From contig NZ_CP108394.1 of NCBI RefSeq assembly GCF_041435215.1, positions 4,650,001-4,714,000 on the forward strand: a stretch of 64,000 nucleotides of DNA, read 5' to 3'. The notes under the pieces are model-generated. The model saw nothing but the letters and a program-made list of their open reading frames with translations. It did not search any database and was not told the origin of the DNA. The first letter of the stretch is position 1; the number at the start of each line of letters is the position of its first letter. Source of the DNA: Streptomyces sp. NBC_01314. GTDB lineage: Bacteria; Actinomycetota; Actinomycetes; Streptomycetales; Streptomycetaceae. Both the position numbers and the translations under genes were made by a program. Below, in pieces: positions 44,161 to 52,102 of this stretch.

Positions 44161-45159
44161 ATGCGCGCGATCGAGTTCCAGGAGTACGGCGACCCCGAGG
44201 TCCTGAAGGTGGTGGAGGCGGAGGCCCCCGAACCGGGGCCCGGCCAGGTGAGCGTCGACGTGGCGTACGCGGGGGTGAACTTCGCCGACCTGAAGGCGCG
44301 AGCCGAGGGCTACCGGGTCCCGGCGCTTCCCTACCACCCCGGCCTGGAGGTCTCCGGACGGGTGCGTGCGCTCGGTGCGGGCGTCACGGGGCTGAGCGTC
44401 GGGCAGCGGGTGACCGCGCTGACGGACACGGGCGCGTACGCGGAGGTGGCGGTGGCCGACGCGCAGACCGTGTTCCCGCTGCCCGAGAGCGTCGGCCTCC
44501 GTACGGGCGCCACGCTCCCCACCGTGCTGCCGACGGCGTACGCGCTGGTGCACGCGGTGGGGCGGCTGCGGGCCGGTGAGACCGTCCTCGTGCAGGGCGC
44601 GGCGGGCGGGATCGGCACCGTGGCGGGGCAGTTGGCCAAGGCGGCGGGCGCGGGGGCGGTGTACGGGGTCGTGTCGGACGCGGCCAAGGCGAAGCACGCG
44701 CTGGACCACGGCTACGACGAGGTCTTCGCCGGCACCGGCACCGGGTTCTTCACGGATGAGGTGCGGGCCGCGACCGGAGGCCGTGGCGTCGACCTGGTGC
44801 TCGACCCCGTCGGCGGCGACACGCTCCGCGCCGGGCTCGCCTCCCTCGCCCCGTTCGGCCGCCTCGTCTCCTTCGGCAACGCGAGCGGGGAGCCGCCGTG
44901 GGCCGTGGGCCAGCCCGAGCTGTACGCCCTCGGCCTGACCGTCTCCGGGTTCTCCGTCCTCGCCCTCGCCAAGTCCGCCCCCGCCGAGCTGCGCACCCTC
45001 GCCGAGCGGGCCTTCGCCACGGTCGTCGACGGGGCGGTGTCCCTGCCGGTGACCGTGGAGTTCGGCCTGGCGGAGGCGGCGGAGGCCCACCGGCTGATGG
45101 GCACCCGCAAGAGCGTGGGGAAGCTGTTGCTGCGAGTGGGGGGCGAGGAGGACGCATAG
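44161..45159 (+). CDS. NADPH:quinone oxidoreductase, MDR/zeta-crystallin type
   Basis: A 332-residue zinc-independent medium-chain reductase. The N-terminal catalytic domain shows A-G-V-N-F-A-D and P-G-L-E-V-S-G-R-V. The Rossmann motif is V-Q-G-A-A-G-G-I-G-T-V-A, followed by D-L-V-L-D-P-V-G-G-D. Zinc ligands are absent, as usual in this subgroup. Likely quinone or aldehyde detoxification under ArsR control. Confidence 0.9.
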   Translation: MRAIEFQEYGDPEVLKVVEAEAPEPGPGQVSVDVAYAGVNFADLKARAEGYRVPALPYHPGLEVSGRVRALGAGVTGLSVGQRVTALTDTGAYAEVAVADAQTVFPLPESVGLRTGATLPTVLPTAYALVHAVGRLRAGETVLVQGAAGGIGTVAGQLAKAAGAGAVYGVVSDAAKAKHALDHGYDEVFAGTGTGFFTDEVRAATGGRGVDLVLDPVGGDTLRAGLASLAPFGRLVSFGNASGEPPWAVGQPELYALGLTVSGFSVLALAKSAPAELRTLAERAFATVVDGAVSLPVTVEFGLAEAAEAHRLMGTRKSVGKLLLRVGGEEDA

Positions 45160-45284
45160 AGGCACAGGGGCCGCCGCACCACCGCCGGTGACGAGCCTGC
45201 CGGCCTCCGCCCTCAGCCGACCGCCCCTCCCTCGACCGAGAACTCCCTCCCCCCACACAGCGGACCGCCCTACCCTTCGACCCG

Positions 45285-46055
45285 ATGCCCCCGCCTGAAC
45301 GAGCCTCCGCCCGCCTGCGCCCCGTCGACCTCGCCCGCCTCTCCGGCGTCTCCACGCAGCAGATCCGCAACTACGAGGAGGCCGGGGTGCTGCCGCCCGT
45401 GCCGCGCACGGACTCGGGGTACCGGGTCTTCGGGGACGCGCACCGGCGGGCGCTGCTGACATACCGGGCGCTGTCGAAGGGGTACGGGGCGGTGGCGGCG
45501 ACGCGGATCATGCGGACCGTGCACGAGGGAGACGTGCCGGCGGCGCTGGCGCTGGTGGACGCGGCACACGCGGCGCTGCACACGGAGCGGGTGTCGTTGC
45601 GGGTGACGAGCGAGGCGCTTCGGACGCTGGCGGGGGAGCCCCCCGAGGACGACGTGCCCGGCGCCGACCTGCTGATCGGCGAGGTCGCCGCGCTGCTCGG
45701 CGTACGCACGTCGACGCTCCGCGTCTGGGAGGCCGCCGGCCTCCTCTCCCCCCGCCGCGAACGCGCCACCGGCTACCGCCACTACACACCCGACGAGGTA
45801 CGCGACGCCCGCTTCATCCTCGCCCTCCGCCGCAACCACTACCTCCTCGACCACATCCGCCCCGTCCTCGACGACCTCCGCCACGAAGGCGGCACCGATG
45901 CCCTCCGCACCGCGGTCACGACCCGCCACACCACCCTGACCACGCGCACGGCGGCGATGCTGGAGGGGGCGGGCCACCTGCACACCTATCTGACGCCGCC
46001 CGCTCAACCCGTTCCGAGCGCCGACGCGGGCATACGGTCGCGCACCCCCTGCTGA
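45285..46055 (+). CDS. MerR-family regulator with two HTH domains
   Basis: A 256-residue regulator with two MerR-type winged helices. The first is about 12-60 (V-D-L-A-R-L-S-G-V-S-T-Q-Q-I-R-N-Y-E-E-A-G-V-L); the second, about 128-180 (I-G-E-V-A-A-L-L-G-V-R-T-S-T-L-R-V-W-E-A-A-G-L-L), is followed by L-A-L-R-R-N-H-Y-L-L. TioE-like double MerR proteins are known but rare. No ligand-binding domain is evident. Upstream of the gas-vesicle operon on the same strand. Confidence 0.85.
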   Translation: MPPPERASARLRPVDLARLSGVSTQQIRNYEEAGVLPPVPRTDSGYRVFGDAHRRALLTYRALSKGYGAVAATRIMRTVHEGDVPAALALVDAAHAALHTERVSLRVTSEALRTLAGEPPEDDVPGADLLIGEVAALLGVRTSTLRVWEAAGLLSPRRERATGYRHYTPDEVRDARFILALRRNHYLLDHIRPVLDDLRHEGGTDALRTAVTTRHTTLTTRTAAMLEGAGHLHTYLTPPAQPVPSADAGIRSRTPC

Positions 46056-46133
46056 GCAGCAATTCGCACATGCCACACAAAGGGTCAATGATGGACATGG
46101 ACGGATAAAGGGGATGAGAGCGAGAAGGTGATG

Positions 46134-46460
46134 ATGACGAACGGCCGCGAGTCGGAGAAGCGCCGTTCCTCGCCGCGGCGGGACGACGCCGCCGAGGAAC
46201 GGGTTTCCGCGCCCGAGGCCATGCGGAGCGCGATCGAGCAGCTCACCCAGCTGCTGGGCCGCGCTCCCGAGTCCGTTTCCGCGCTGAAGCCGACCGACGA
46301 GGGCTGGGAGGCCCAGGTCGAGGTCCTGGAGCTGGAGCGCGTCCCGCAGACGACCAGTGTGATGGCCGCCTACCGGGTCGCTCTGGATCCCGCGGGCAAG
46401 CTGCTGGCGTACGAGCGCGGACGCCGGTACACGCGCGCACAGGTCGACCGGGGCCGCTGA
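46134..46460 (+). CDS. gvpO: gas vesicle protein GvpO
   Basis: The 108-residue protein has a charged N-terminal third and the GvpO domain (about 35-100: [14 protein letters not shown] ... Y-R-V-A-L-D-P-A-G). In haloarchaea GvpO is a regulator or accessory factor; first gene of the streptomycete cluster. Start codons at 46128 (GTG), 46131 and 46134 are adjacent; 46134 has the best spacing from AGAAGG. Confidence 0.88.
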   Translation: MTNGRESEKRRSSPRRDDAAEERVSAPEAMRSAIEQLTQLLGRAPESVSALKPTDEGWEAQVEVLELERVPQTTSVMAAYRVALDPAGKLLAYERGRRYTRAQVDRGR

Positions 46461-46570
46461 GCCGCCGAGCCGCAGCCGCCAGTGAATGCGGAGAAACCTG
46501 GCGGCCGGTCGCCGGAACCACGGCTCTGAGCCCTCTCACCTACGGCTTCCCGTATGAAAGGGAAGAGATC

Positions 46571-47026
46571 GTGACTGTGGTGCCGCAGAGCGAGGGCGGC
46601 GCCGGTGCCGCCCGTGGGGGTGGTTCGGGGAACCTCTACGACGTGCTGGAGCTGGTTCTCGACCGGGGTCTCGTCATCGACGCGTTCGTACGGGTCTCCC
46701 TGGTGGGCATCGAGATCCTGAAGATCGACGCCCGGGTCGTGGTGGCCAGCGTAGACACGTATCTGCGCTTCGCGGAGGCGTGCAACCGGCTGGACCTGGA
46801 ATCGGGGCGCAAGGCCCCCTCCCAGCTGACGGACATCGTCGGGGACACCACCGAGTCGGGCGCCCGGGGCAAGAGCAAGGGTGCGCTCACGGGCGCGGTC
46901 GAGGCCGTTTCCGAGTCGCTCAAGGGGCGCGGCGGGGACGACGAGCGTGAGTCCGGCCGCGAGAGGCAGCGCGTGCGTTCCGAACGGGGCGCGAGCCGCC
47001 GTTCGTCCAGGGACCGTGAGGAGTGA
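46571..47026 (+). CDS. gvpA: gas vesicle structural protein GvpA
   Basis: Main shell protein. Residues about 20-75 match GvpA closely ([21 protein letters not shown] and [10 protein letters not shown]). The 151-residue protein carries an unusually long polar tail (about 75 residues, Ser/Arg/Gly-rich), compared with about 70 residues total in cyanobacteria; such tails are seen in streptomycete GvpA. GTG start, GGGAAGAG upstream. Confidence 0.93.
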   Translation: MTVVPQSEGGAGAARGGGSGNLYDVLELVLDRGLVIDAFVRVSLVGIEILKIDARVVVASVDTYLRFAEACNRLDLESGRKAPSQLTDIVGDTTESGARGKSKGALTGAVEAVSESLKGRGGDDERESGRERQRVRSERGASRRSSRDREE

Positions 47027-47034
47027 GCGAGCCG

Positions 47035-47748
47035 ATGTCCGTGTACGTCTACGCGATCACCAAGGCGGAGCATCCGCTGGGCCTGGACGACGTCAAGGGC
47101 GTCGGTGAGGGCCCCGCCGAACTGCGTGCCGTCAGCAGCGGCGAGCTGAGCGCCGTCGTCAGCGAATCCCCCGAGGACCTCTCGGTCAGCCGCCGGGATG
47201 TGGAGGCGCACCATGAGGTCCAGGAACAGCTGTGGGCCGACGGCGCCATTCTGCCGTTGAGCTTCGGGTTCGTCGCCCAGGACGAGGCCGCCGTGGAAGC
47301 GCTGCTCCAGGAGCGGGCCGAGGCGTTCTCCCGGCGCCTCGACGAACTCACCGGGCGCGCGGAGTTCAACGTCAAGGGCGTGGCGGACGAGGACACCCTC
47401 CTGCGCGCCATCCTGACGGAATCCCCGCAGGCCCGTGAGCTGAACGAGGCGATCCGCGACGGCGGCGGTACGTACGACGACCGCCTGGCCCTCGGCGAAC
47501 TCGTGGCCCAGGAGGTGCAGGGCAGGCAGGGGGCGCTGGGCGAGGAGGCCCTCGCCGCGCTACGGCCGTACGCCCTGGCCGAGCAGATCTCTCCCCCATC
47601 ACAGCAGTACTTCGTGAACGCCTCCTTCCTGGTGGCCGACGAGAAGTCGGACGAGTTCGCCGAGGCCGGCGGGGAGCTGGCCGAGGCCCTGGGGGAGGGG
47701 GTGGAGCTGCGGCTGCGCGGGCCGCTGCCGCCGTACAGCTTCGTGTGA
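47035..47748 (+). CDS. gvpF: gas vesicle protein GvpF/GvpL family
   Basis: A 237-residue accessory protein with V-Y-V-Y-A-I at the start, H-H-E-V-Q-E and I-L-P-L-S-F-G in the middle, and G-P-L-P-P-Y-S-F at the C-terminus, all GvpF/L hallmarks. The ATG at 47035 is 11 bases from GAGGAG; a GTG at 47023 overlapping the gvpA stop sits on that same site and is less likely. It is the only GvpF/L protein in the cluster. Confidence 0.92.
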   Translation: MSVYVYAITKAEHPLGLDDVKGVGEGPAELRAVSSGELSAVVSESPEDLSVSRRDVEAHHEVQEQLWADGAILPLSFGFVAQDEAAVEALLQERAEAFSRRLDELTGRAEFNVKGVADEDTLLRAILTESPQARELNEAIRDGGGTYDDRLALGELVAQEVQGRQGALGEEALAALRPYALAEQISPPSQQYFVNASFLVADEKSDEFAEAGGELAEALGEGVELRLRGPLPPYSFV

Positions 47749-47753
47749 CCACG

Positions 47754-47827
47754 CCTACGGGGTTCGTCCTACGGGTTCGCCCTACGGGTTCGTACGGACC
47801 TTCCCTTCGACTTGATTCGACTTGATT
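47754..47827. repeat. short tandem repeats between gvpF and gvpG
   Basis: Three copies of a 13-14-bp unit (CCTACGGGTTCGT-like, 47754-47793), then two copies of CGACTTGATT (47808-47827), directly upstream of the gvpG ribosome site. Could be slippage-derived or a transcript-processing site. Confidence 0.6.
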
Positions 47828-47844
47828 CGGCCTGAGGAGGCGTC

Positions 47845-48108
47845 GTGGTGGGACTGGTGGGGACCATTCTGACCTTGCCGTTCGCTCCCGTGCGGGGTGT
47901 CGGGTGGGTGATCGACCAGGTGCGGCAGGTCGCCGAGGACGAGTACTACGACCCGGGTCCCGTCCAGGAGGAGCTGGTGAAGCTGGAGCAGGCGCGGGGC
48001 GAGGGGCACATCGACGAGGAGGAGTTCGAGCGGCGCGAGGCGGAGTTGCTGCACCGGCTGGAGGAGATCAGCGCCTACCGGCTCCAGCAGAGGGAGACAC
48101 AGCCATGA
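47845..48108 (+). CDS. gvpG: gas vesicle protein GvpG
   Basis: The 87-residue protein starts with the hydrophobic L-P-F-A-P-V-R-G-V-G-W-V and continues as a charged helical region (E-E-L-V-K-L-E-Q-A-R-G-E-G-H-I-D-E-E-E-F), as in GvpG. TGAGGAGG lies seven bases before the first GTG; a second GTG follows directly. Its stop overlaps the next gene. Confidence 0.9.
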   Translation: MVGLVGTILTLPFAPVRGVGWVIDQVRQVAEDEYYDPGPVQEELVKLEQARGEGHIDEEEFERREAELLHRLEEISAYRLQQRETQP

Positions 48109-48743
48109 ACAACGCCACGATCGGCGCGGCCGTCCTCGGCGGTTATCTGCTGGGGCGGACGAAGAAGGCCAAGCTCGCCCTTGGCCTCGGCGCCCTCCTG
48201 GCCGGATCCCGGGTCAGGCCCGGGCAGCTGGGCAAGGCACTCGACGCCCCGTTCCTCGGCGACCTCACCAAGCGGGTGCGCACCGAGTTGACGGACGCGA
48301 GCAAGGCCGCGGCGACCTCCGTACTGACATCGAAGGCCGACAGCCTGGCCGGAACCCTGCACGAACGCACCGCGGAACTGCGCGAGCGGGCCGAGGGGAA
48401 CGGCGAGCCGGACGATGCCGATGCCGAGGACCAGGACCAGGACCAGGAGAACGACCAGGCCGAAGAAGACGAGGAGAAGGACGGGGAGGACGAGGAGACG
48501 GGCGGGGAAGACGAGGAAGAAGGCGCCGACGAGGACGCGAAGGCCGCGACGGGCCGGAAGAGGCCGGCCAAGAAGACCGGGGCGGGAACCTCGGCGCGCC
48601 GGAGCGGCGGCGGACGCTCGTCGACGCAGCCCGGCAGGTCGACGGCCGGGAAGAGCGCACCGCGCCCGGCGAAGAAGAGCGCCGCCGCGAGCCGCACCAA
48701 GAGCGGCAGTGGCTCACGGTCGAGGAGGCAGGACGATGGCTGA
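48105..48743 (+). CDS. gvpY: gas vesicle-cluster protein GvpY
   Basis: A 212-residue protein specific to actinomycete clusters. It begins with a hydrophobic segment (A-A-V-L-G-G-Y-L-L-G and L-A-L-G-L-G-A-L-L-A-G), then a long acidic stretch (Asp/Glu, about 100-145) and a basic Lys/Arg/Ser/Gly tail resembling histone-like disordered regions. Identity rests mainly on position in the order O-A-F-G-Y-Z-J. ATG overlaps the gvpG stop. Confidence 0.75.
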   Translation: MNNATIGAAVLGGYLLGRTKKAKLALGLGALLAGSRVRPGQLGKALDAPFLGDLTKRVRTELTDASKAAATSVLTSKADSLAGTLHERTAELRERAEGNGEPDDADAEDQDQDQENDQAEEDEEKDGEDEETGGEDEEEGADEDAKAATGRKRPAKKTGAGTSARRSGGGRSSTQPGRSTAGKSAPRPAKKSAAASRTKSGSGSRSRRQDDG

Positions 48744-49911
48744 GGGCAGAACGGCGAAAGGCGGCTCGGCCGGTACCGGCACCCTCAGCAGGACGGACGC
48801 GGACGCCGCTGGGAACGGGCACGCGGGCACGAGCCGGCTGAAGGAGGAACTGGAGGACTACATCGAGGCCCGCCTCTCGGTGATGCTCCAGGACGTGGGC
48901 CACGGGCTGGGCACGGGGGCGCGCAAGCTGAGCGACATGAGCGCGGAGACCCTGACGGCTACCGCGTCCCACGCGAAGGACGCGCTGGCCGACAGGGCGA
49001 AGGACGTGACCGGCAAGGCCAAGGACGTCACCGGCAAGGCCAAGGACGTCACCGGCAAGGCGAAGGACGTCACCGAGAAGGCGAAGGACGCCGTCGGCAA
49101 GAAGGGCGGCAAGGACCCCTCGGGCGGCAGCGGCAAGGGACACACCATCATCGAGGACATCGACGTGGGTGTCCCGGTGCGCGAGGCGTACGACCAGTGG
49201 ACGCAGTTCGAGGAGTTCGAAAGGTTCGCCAAGGGTGTGGTGGGCGTCGATCAGAAGGACGAGGTCACGACCCAGTGGCACGTCAAGGTCGCCAAGTCGA
49301 ACCGTCACTGGCGCGGCAACATCACCGAACAGGTGCCCGACGAGCGCATCGCCTGGACCTCCGAGGGCGACAAGGCCACCACCAGGGGCGTCGTCACCTT
49401 CCACCCGCTCGGGGACAACCTCACCAAGGTGCTGCTCGTCCTTGAGTACTTCCCCAAGGGACTCTTCGAGAAGGTGGGCGGCCTGTTCCGGGCCCAGGGC
49501 CGCCGCGCCCGCCTCGACCTCAAGCTCTACCGCACGTTCGTCATGATGCGCGGCGAGGCCACCGGCGGCTGGCGCGGCGAGATCCGCGACGGAGAGGTCC
49601 AGGAGCCGGAGCCGGAGGCGGAGGACGAGGAAGAGGGGCGGGTCGGCAAGGAAGCGGACGACGACGAAGAGAACAGGTACGACGAGGAGGACCGGTACGA
49701 CGAGGACGAAGAACCCCGGGCCGAGGACGACGACGGCTACGCCCCCGAGGAAGAGGAAGAGGAAGGCGAGCCGGAGGAGGACGACGAGGCAGCGGACGAG
49801 GCAGCGGACGAGTACGAGGACGACGAGGAAGAACCCGAGAGCGATGAGGATGAGTTGGAGGACGACGGGCAGCGGGCCGGCACGAGGTCGAGGAGGTCGA
49901 GCGAGCCGTGA
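48736..49911 (+). CDS. gvpZ: gas vesicle-cluster protein GvpZ, SRPBCC-type
   Basis: A 391-residue protein in three parts. Residues about 85-120 contain four near-perfect K-D-V-T-G-K-A repeats of LEA/apolipoprotein type, encoded by 21-bp tandem repeats at 49003-49086. Residues about 135-270 form an SRPBCC (polyketide-cyclase-like) domain with V-P-V-R-E-A-Y-D-Q-W and G-D-N-L-T-K-V. The last 110 residues are extremely acidic. Assigned by position and the SRPBCC domain; role unknown. Confidence 0.78.
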   Translation: MAEGRTAKGGSAGTGTLSRTDADAAGNGHAGTSRLKEELEDYIEARLSVMLQDVGHGLGTGARKLSDMSAETLTATASHAKDALADRAKDVTGKAKDVTGKAKDVTGKAKDVTEKAKDAVGKKGGKDPSGGSGKGHTIIEDIDVGVPVREAYDQWTQFEEFERFAKGVVGVDQKDEVTTQWHVKVAKSNRHWRGNITEQVPDERIAWTSEGDKATTRGVVTFHPLGDNLTKVLLVLEYFPKGLFEKVGGLFRAQGRRARLDLKLYRTFVMMRGEATGGWRGEIRDGEVQEPEPEAEDEEEGRVGKEADDDEENRYDEEDRYDEDEEPRAEDDDGYAPEEEEEEGEPEEDDEAADEAADEYEDDEEEPESDEDELEDDGQRAGTRSRRSSEP

Positions 49912-50453
49912 CCCAGTCCGACTCCCCCGTTCCCTCCCCGTCGCGCAACCCCTACCCCTACGGCGGCGGCGGTCAGGGCTCCAGCGCGAACCTCGCCGAC
50001 ATCCTTGAACGGGTCCTCGACAAGGGCATCGTCATCGTCGGCGACATCAAGATCAACCTGCTCGACATCGAGCTGCTCACCATCAAACTGCGCCTCCTGG
50101 TGGCCTCGGTCGACAAGGCCAAGGAGATCGGCATCGACTGGTGGGAGCACGACCCCGCCCTCTCCTCCCGCGCGTCCCGCCACGACGGCCGGCGCTCCCT
50201 GGCCGACGAGAACGAGCGACTCCGCGCCGAGGTGAGGGAGCTGCGCGAACGCGTCGAGGAGTCCGCCCCGGAGCTGCCCCCGGCCGCGACCGACACGCCG
50301 GAGCGCCACCGCCCCCGCGCCGCCGAGCGCAGGCCCCGCGAGACGGCACCACGCGAGACGGCACCACGCGAGGAACGCCGTACGGAGGAACCGCGGCGCA
50401 AGCGGCGCAAGGCACCGGCGGTGAACGACGAGGACGACGAGAACCGGGGCTGA
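49908..50453 (+). CDS. gvpJ: gas vesicle protein GvpJ
   Basis: A 181-residue member of the GvpA/GvpJ family. The core (about 27-75: L-A-D-I-L-E-R-V-L-D-K-G-I-V-I-V-G-D-I-K) has the GvpJ-type G-D-I in place of GvpA's D-A-W/F. A long charged Arg/Pro/Glu tail follows. GTG overlaps the gvpZ stop by four bases. Minor shell or cap protein. Confidence 0.88.
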   Translation: MTQSDSPVPSPSRNPYPYGGGGQGSSANLADILERVLDKGIVIVGDIKINLLDIELLTIKLRLLVASVDKAKEIGIDWWEHDPALSSRASRHDGRRSLADENERLRAEVRELRERVEESAPELPPAATDTPERHRPRAAERRPRETAPRETAPREERRTEEPRRKRRKAPAVNDEDDENRG

Positions 50454-50486
50454 CGAGAACCGGGGCTGAGGAGGGCTTCGCCGAGG

Positions 50487-50804
50487 ATGAGCACGTACGG
50501 CGACCACGACGCCGCCTACTCCTACGACGGCTACGACGGCTACGACCGCCCGATCAGCGGGCGGCAGGTGGCGCTGATCGACCTGCTCGACCGACTGCTG
50601 AGCGGCGGTGTCGTCCTCACCGGGGACCTCGTCCTGAGCGTCGCGGACATCGACCTGGTGCGGGTCTCGCTGCGCGCGGTGATCGTCGCCGTCCGCGAAC
50701 AGATGGACGAGCAGTGGGCGCTGTCCCTGCCGGAGCGCACGGCCCCGGAACCCGAGCGGACGCCCTTGGAAGGAGGCGGCGCCCATGACGACCCCCCTGT
50801 ATGA
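50487..50804 (+). CDS. gvpS: gas vesicle protein GvpS (GvpA-like)
   Basis: A 105-residue protein with a Tyr/Asp-rich N-terminus (D-G-Y-D-G-Y-D) and a GvpA-fold core (V-A-L-I-D-L-L-D-R-L-L-S-G-G-V-V-L-T-G-D-L). In related clusters gvpL sits between gvpJ and gvpS; here only 33 bp separate them. Ends 20 bp inside gvpK. Confidence 0.85.
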   Translation: MSTYGDHDAAYSYDGYDGYDRPISGRQVALIDLLDRLLSGGVVLTGDLVLSVADIDLVRVSLRAVIVAVREQMDEQWALSLPERTAPEPERTPLEGGGAHDDPPV

Positions 50805-51195
50805 CGGCGGCCCCCACACCGACCGCCTCCGCGAGGTCACCGAAGCCGCGACCCGCGCGTTCTCCCTGCTGCCCGCCCGGCCGGAAGAGGTCGCCCCGCC
50901 ACCTCCCGGTCGGGGCGGAGCCGTGGCCCGCCGACTGCGCACCGACCCCGACACGGTGGAACGCGACCTCGTCCGTCTCGTCCTCACCATCGTCGAACTG
51001 CTCCGCCAGCTGATGGAACGCCAGGCCCTCCACCGCGTCGACCAGGGCGGCCTCACCGAGGACCAGGAAGAACGCCTCGGCATGACCCTGATGGTCCTCC
51101 ACGACCGCATGACCGAACTCTGCGACCGCTACGGCCTCACCCTCGAAGACCTCAACCTCGACCTCGGCCCTCTGGGCACCCTTCTCCCGCCCTGA
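50785..51195 (+). CDS. gvpK: gas vesicle protein GvpK
   Basis: The 136-residue protein has a helical core with V-E-R-D-L-V-R-L-V-L-T-I-V-E-L-L-R-Q-L-M-E-R-Q-A, E-D-L-N-L-D-L-G-P-L-G at the end, as in GvpK. Overlaps gvpS by 20 bp with its ATG preceded by GGAGG. Last gene of the operon. Confidence 0.92.
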   Translation: MTTPLYDGGPHTDRLREVTEAATRAFSLLPARPEEVAPPPPGRGGAVARRLRTDPDTVERDLVRLVLTIVELLRQLMERQALHRVDQGGLTEDQEERLGMTLMVLHDRMTELCDRYGLTLEDLNLDLGPLGTLLPP

Positions 51196-51210
51196 TCCGC
51201 GCGGACGGCC

Positions 51211-51372
51211 TCAGCCACCGGGCTTCACCAGCCCCGTCTCGTACGCGACCACGACCGCCTGCGCCCTGCTGCCCAGCGCCAGCTTGGTCATGGTGCGGTT
51301 GAGGTGCGTCTTCACGGTCGCCTCACTGATGTAGAGCCGGTCGGCGATCTCCAGGTTGGACAGACCGCGCGA
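51211..51372 (-). pseudogene. remnant of a NarL-type response regulator (HTH only)
   Basis: On the minus strand the C-terminal LuxR HTH is readable: R-G-L-S-N-L-E-I-A-D-R-L-Y-I-S-E-A-T-V-K-T-H-L, then R-A-Q-A-V-V-V-A-Y-E-T-G-L and a stop at 51211. Homology ends abruptly at about 51371, where an unrelated sequence begins; the receiver domain is missing. Confidence 0.75.
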
Positions 51373-51525
51373 TGAGTCTGATCAGCGGGGGAGCCGGCAC
51401 GGGGAAGACGGTGATTGCCGGGCGGGTCGCGGCGGCGGCCAGGGCGTCGGGATGGCCTGTGACGGTGTTGGACGGTCTGCGGGAGACGGTGCCCGATGCG
51501 TTGTCTGGAGGGATCTTGGATGTGA
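51372..51525 (+). other. orphan P-loop fragment
   Basis: An ATG at 51372 opens a short coding-like stretch with a Walker A motif (G-G-A-G-T-G-K-T) and V-T-V-L-D-G-L, then runs out of frame into the aldehyde-dehydrogenase remnant. It is probably the end of a lost ATPase gene joined by deletion, not a functional gene. Confidence 0.35.
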
Positions 51526-51949
51526 TACGTCGAACTCGGGCGGAAGGAAGGCGCGGTGGTCGTCGCGGGCGGCGAACGGCCGCCGTACGACCGGGGGTTC
51601 TATGTCGCCCCGACCCTGCTGGCCGACTGCACGAACGACATGCGGGTGGCCCGGGAGGAGATCTTCGGTCCGGTGGTGACCGTCATCCCTTCGACGACGA
51701 GGAGGAGGGCGTCGCGCTGGCCAACGACAGCGAGTACGGGCTCATCGACTACGTCTGGTCCGGCGATGTGGCCCGCGCGTTCCGGGTCGCCCGGCGGCTA
51801 CGGGCGGGCGGGGTGGGCGTGAACACCGTCGGACGGAATATGGAAGCGCCGTTCGGGGGGGGTTCAAGCGGAGCGGGGTGGGGCGCGATGTGGGGTCGTA
51901 CGCGCTGCATGCGTACGGGGAGGTGCAGGCGGTCGTCTGGGCGGGATGA
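51526..51949 (+). pseudogene. aldehyde dehydrogenase C-terminal remnant with two frameshifts
   Basis: In three successive frames the sequence reads as an aldehyde dehydrogenase: Y-V-E-L-G-R-K-E-G-A, then F-Y-V-A-P-T-L-L and E-E-I-F-G-P-V-V-T-V-I-P; a one-base loss near 51690; then A-L-A-N-D-S-E-Y-G-L, V-N-T-V-G-R-N-M-E-A-P-F-G-G; a second shift in an eight-G run near 51855; then F-K-R-S-G-V-G-R-D and a stop at 51949. The catalytic Cys region is absent. Confidence 0.8.
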
Positions 51950-52102
51950 GCGCGAGTACGGCCGCGGCCCGGACCGCCGCCTCGGGGTGAGGCGGGGGTA
52001 CGGGCCGACGGAGTTGGTGTGGCTGCGCGGGGATCAGCAGGGGTCGGCCGCCGGAGGTGCGGTGCTCGGCACGGGCAGCACTCGGCCGGGAGAAACACCC
52101 CG

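Noticed and set aside
51850..51860. Eight-G run as a sign of sequencing error rather than a pseudogene
   Set aside because: It could be an artefact, but a second, non-homopolymer frameshift and missing catalytic half show that the gene is broken anyway.
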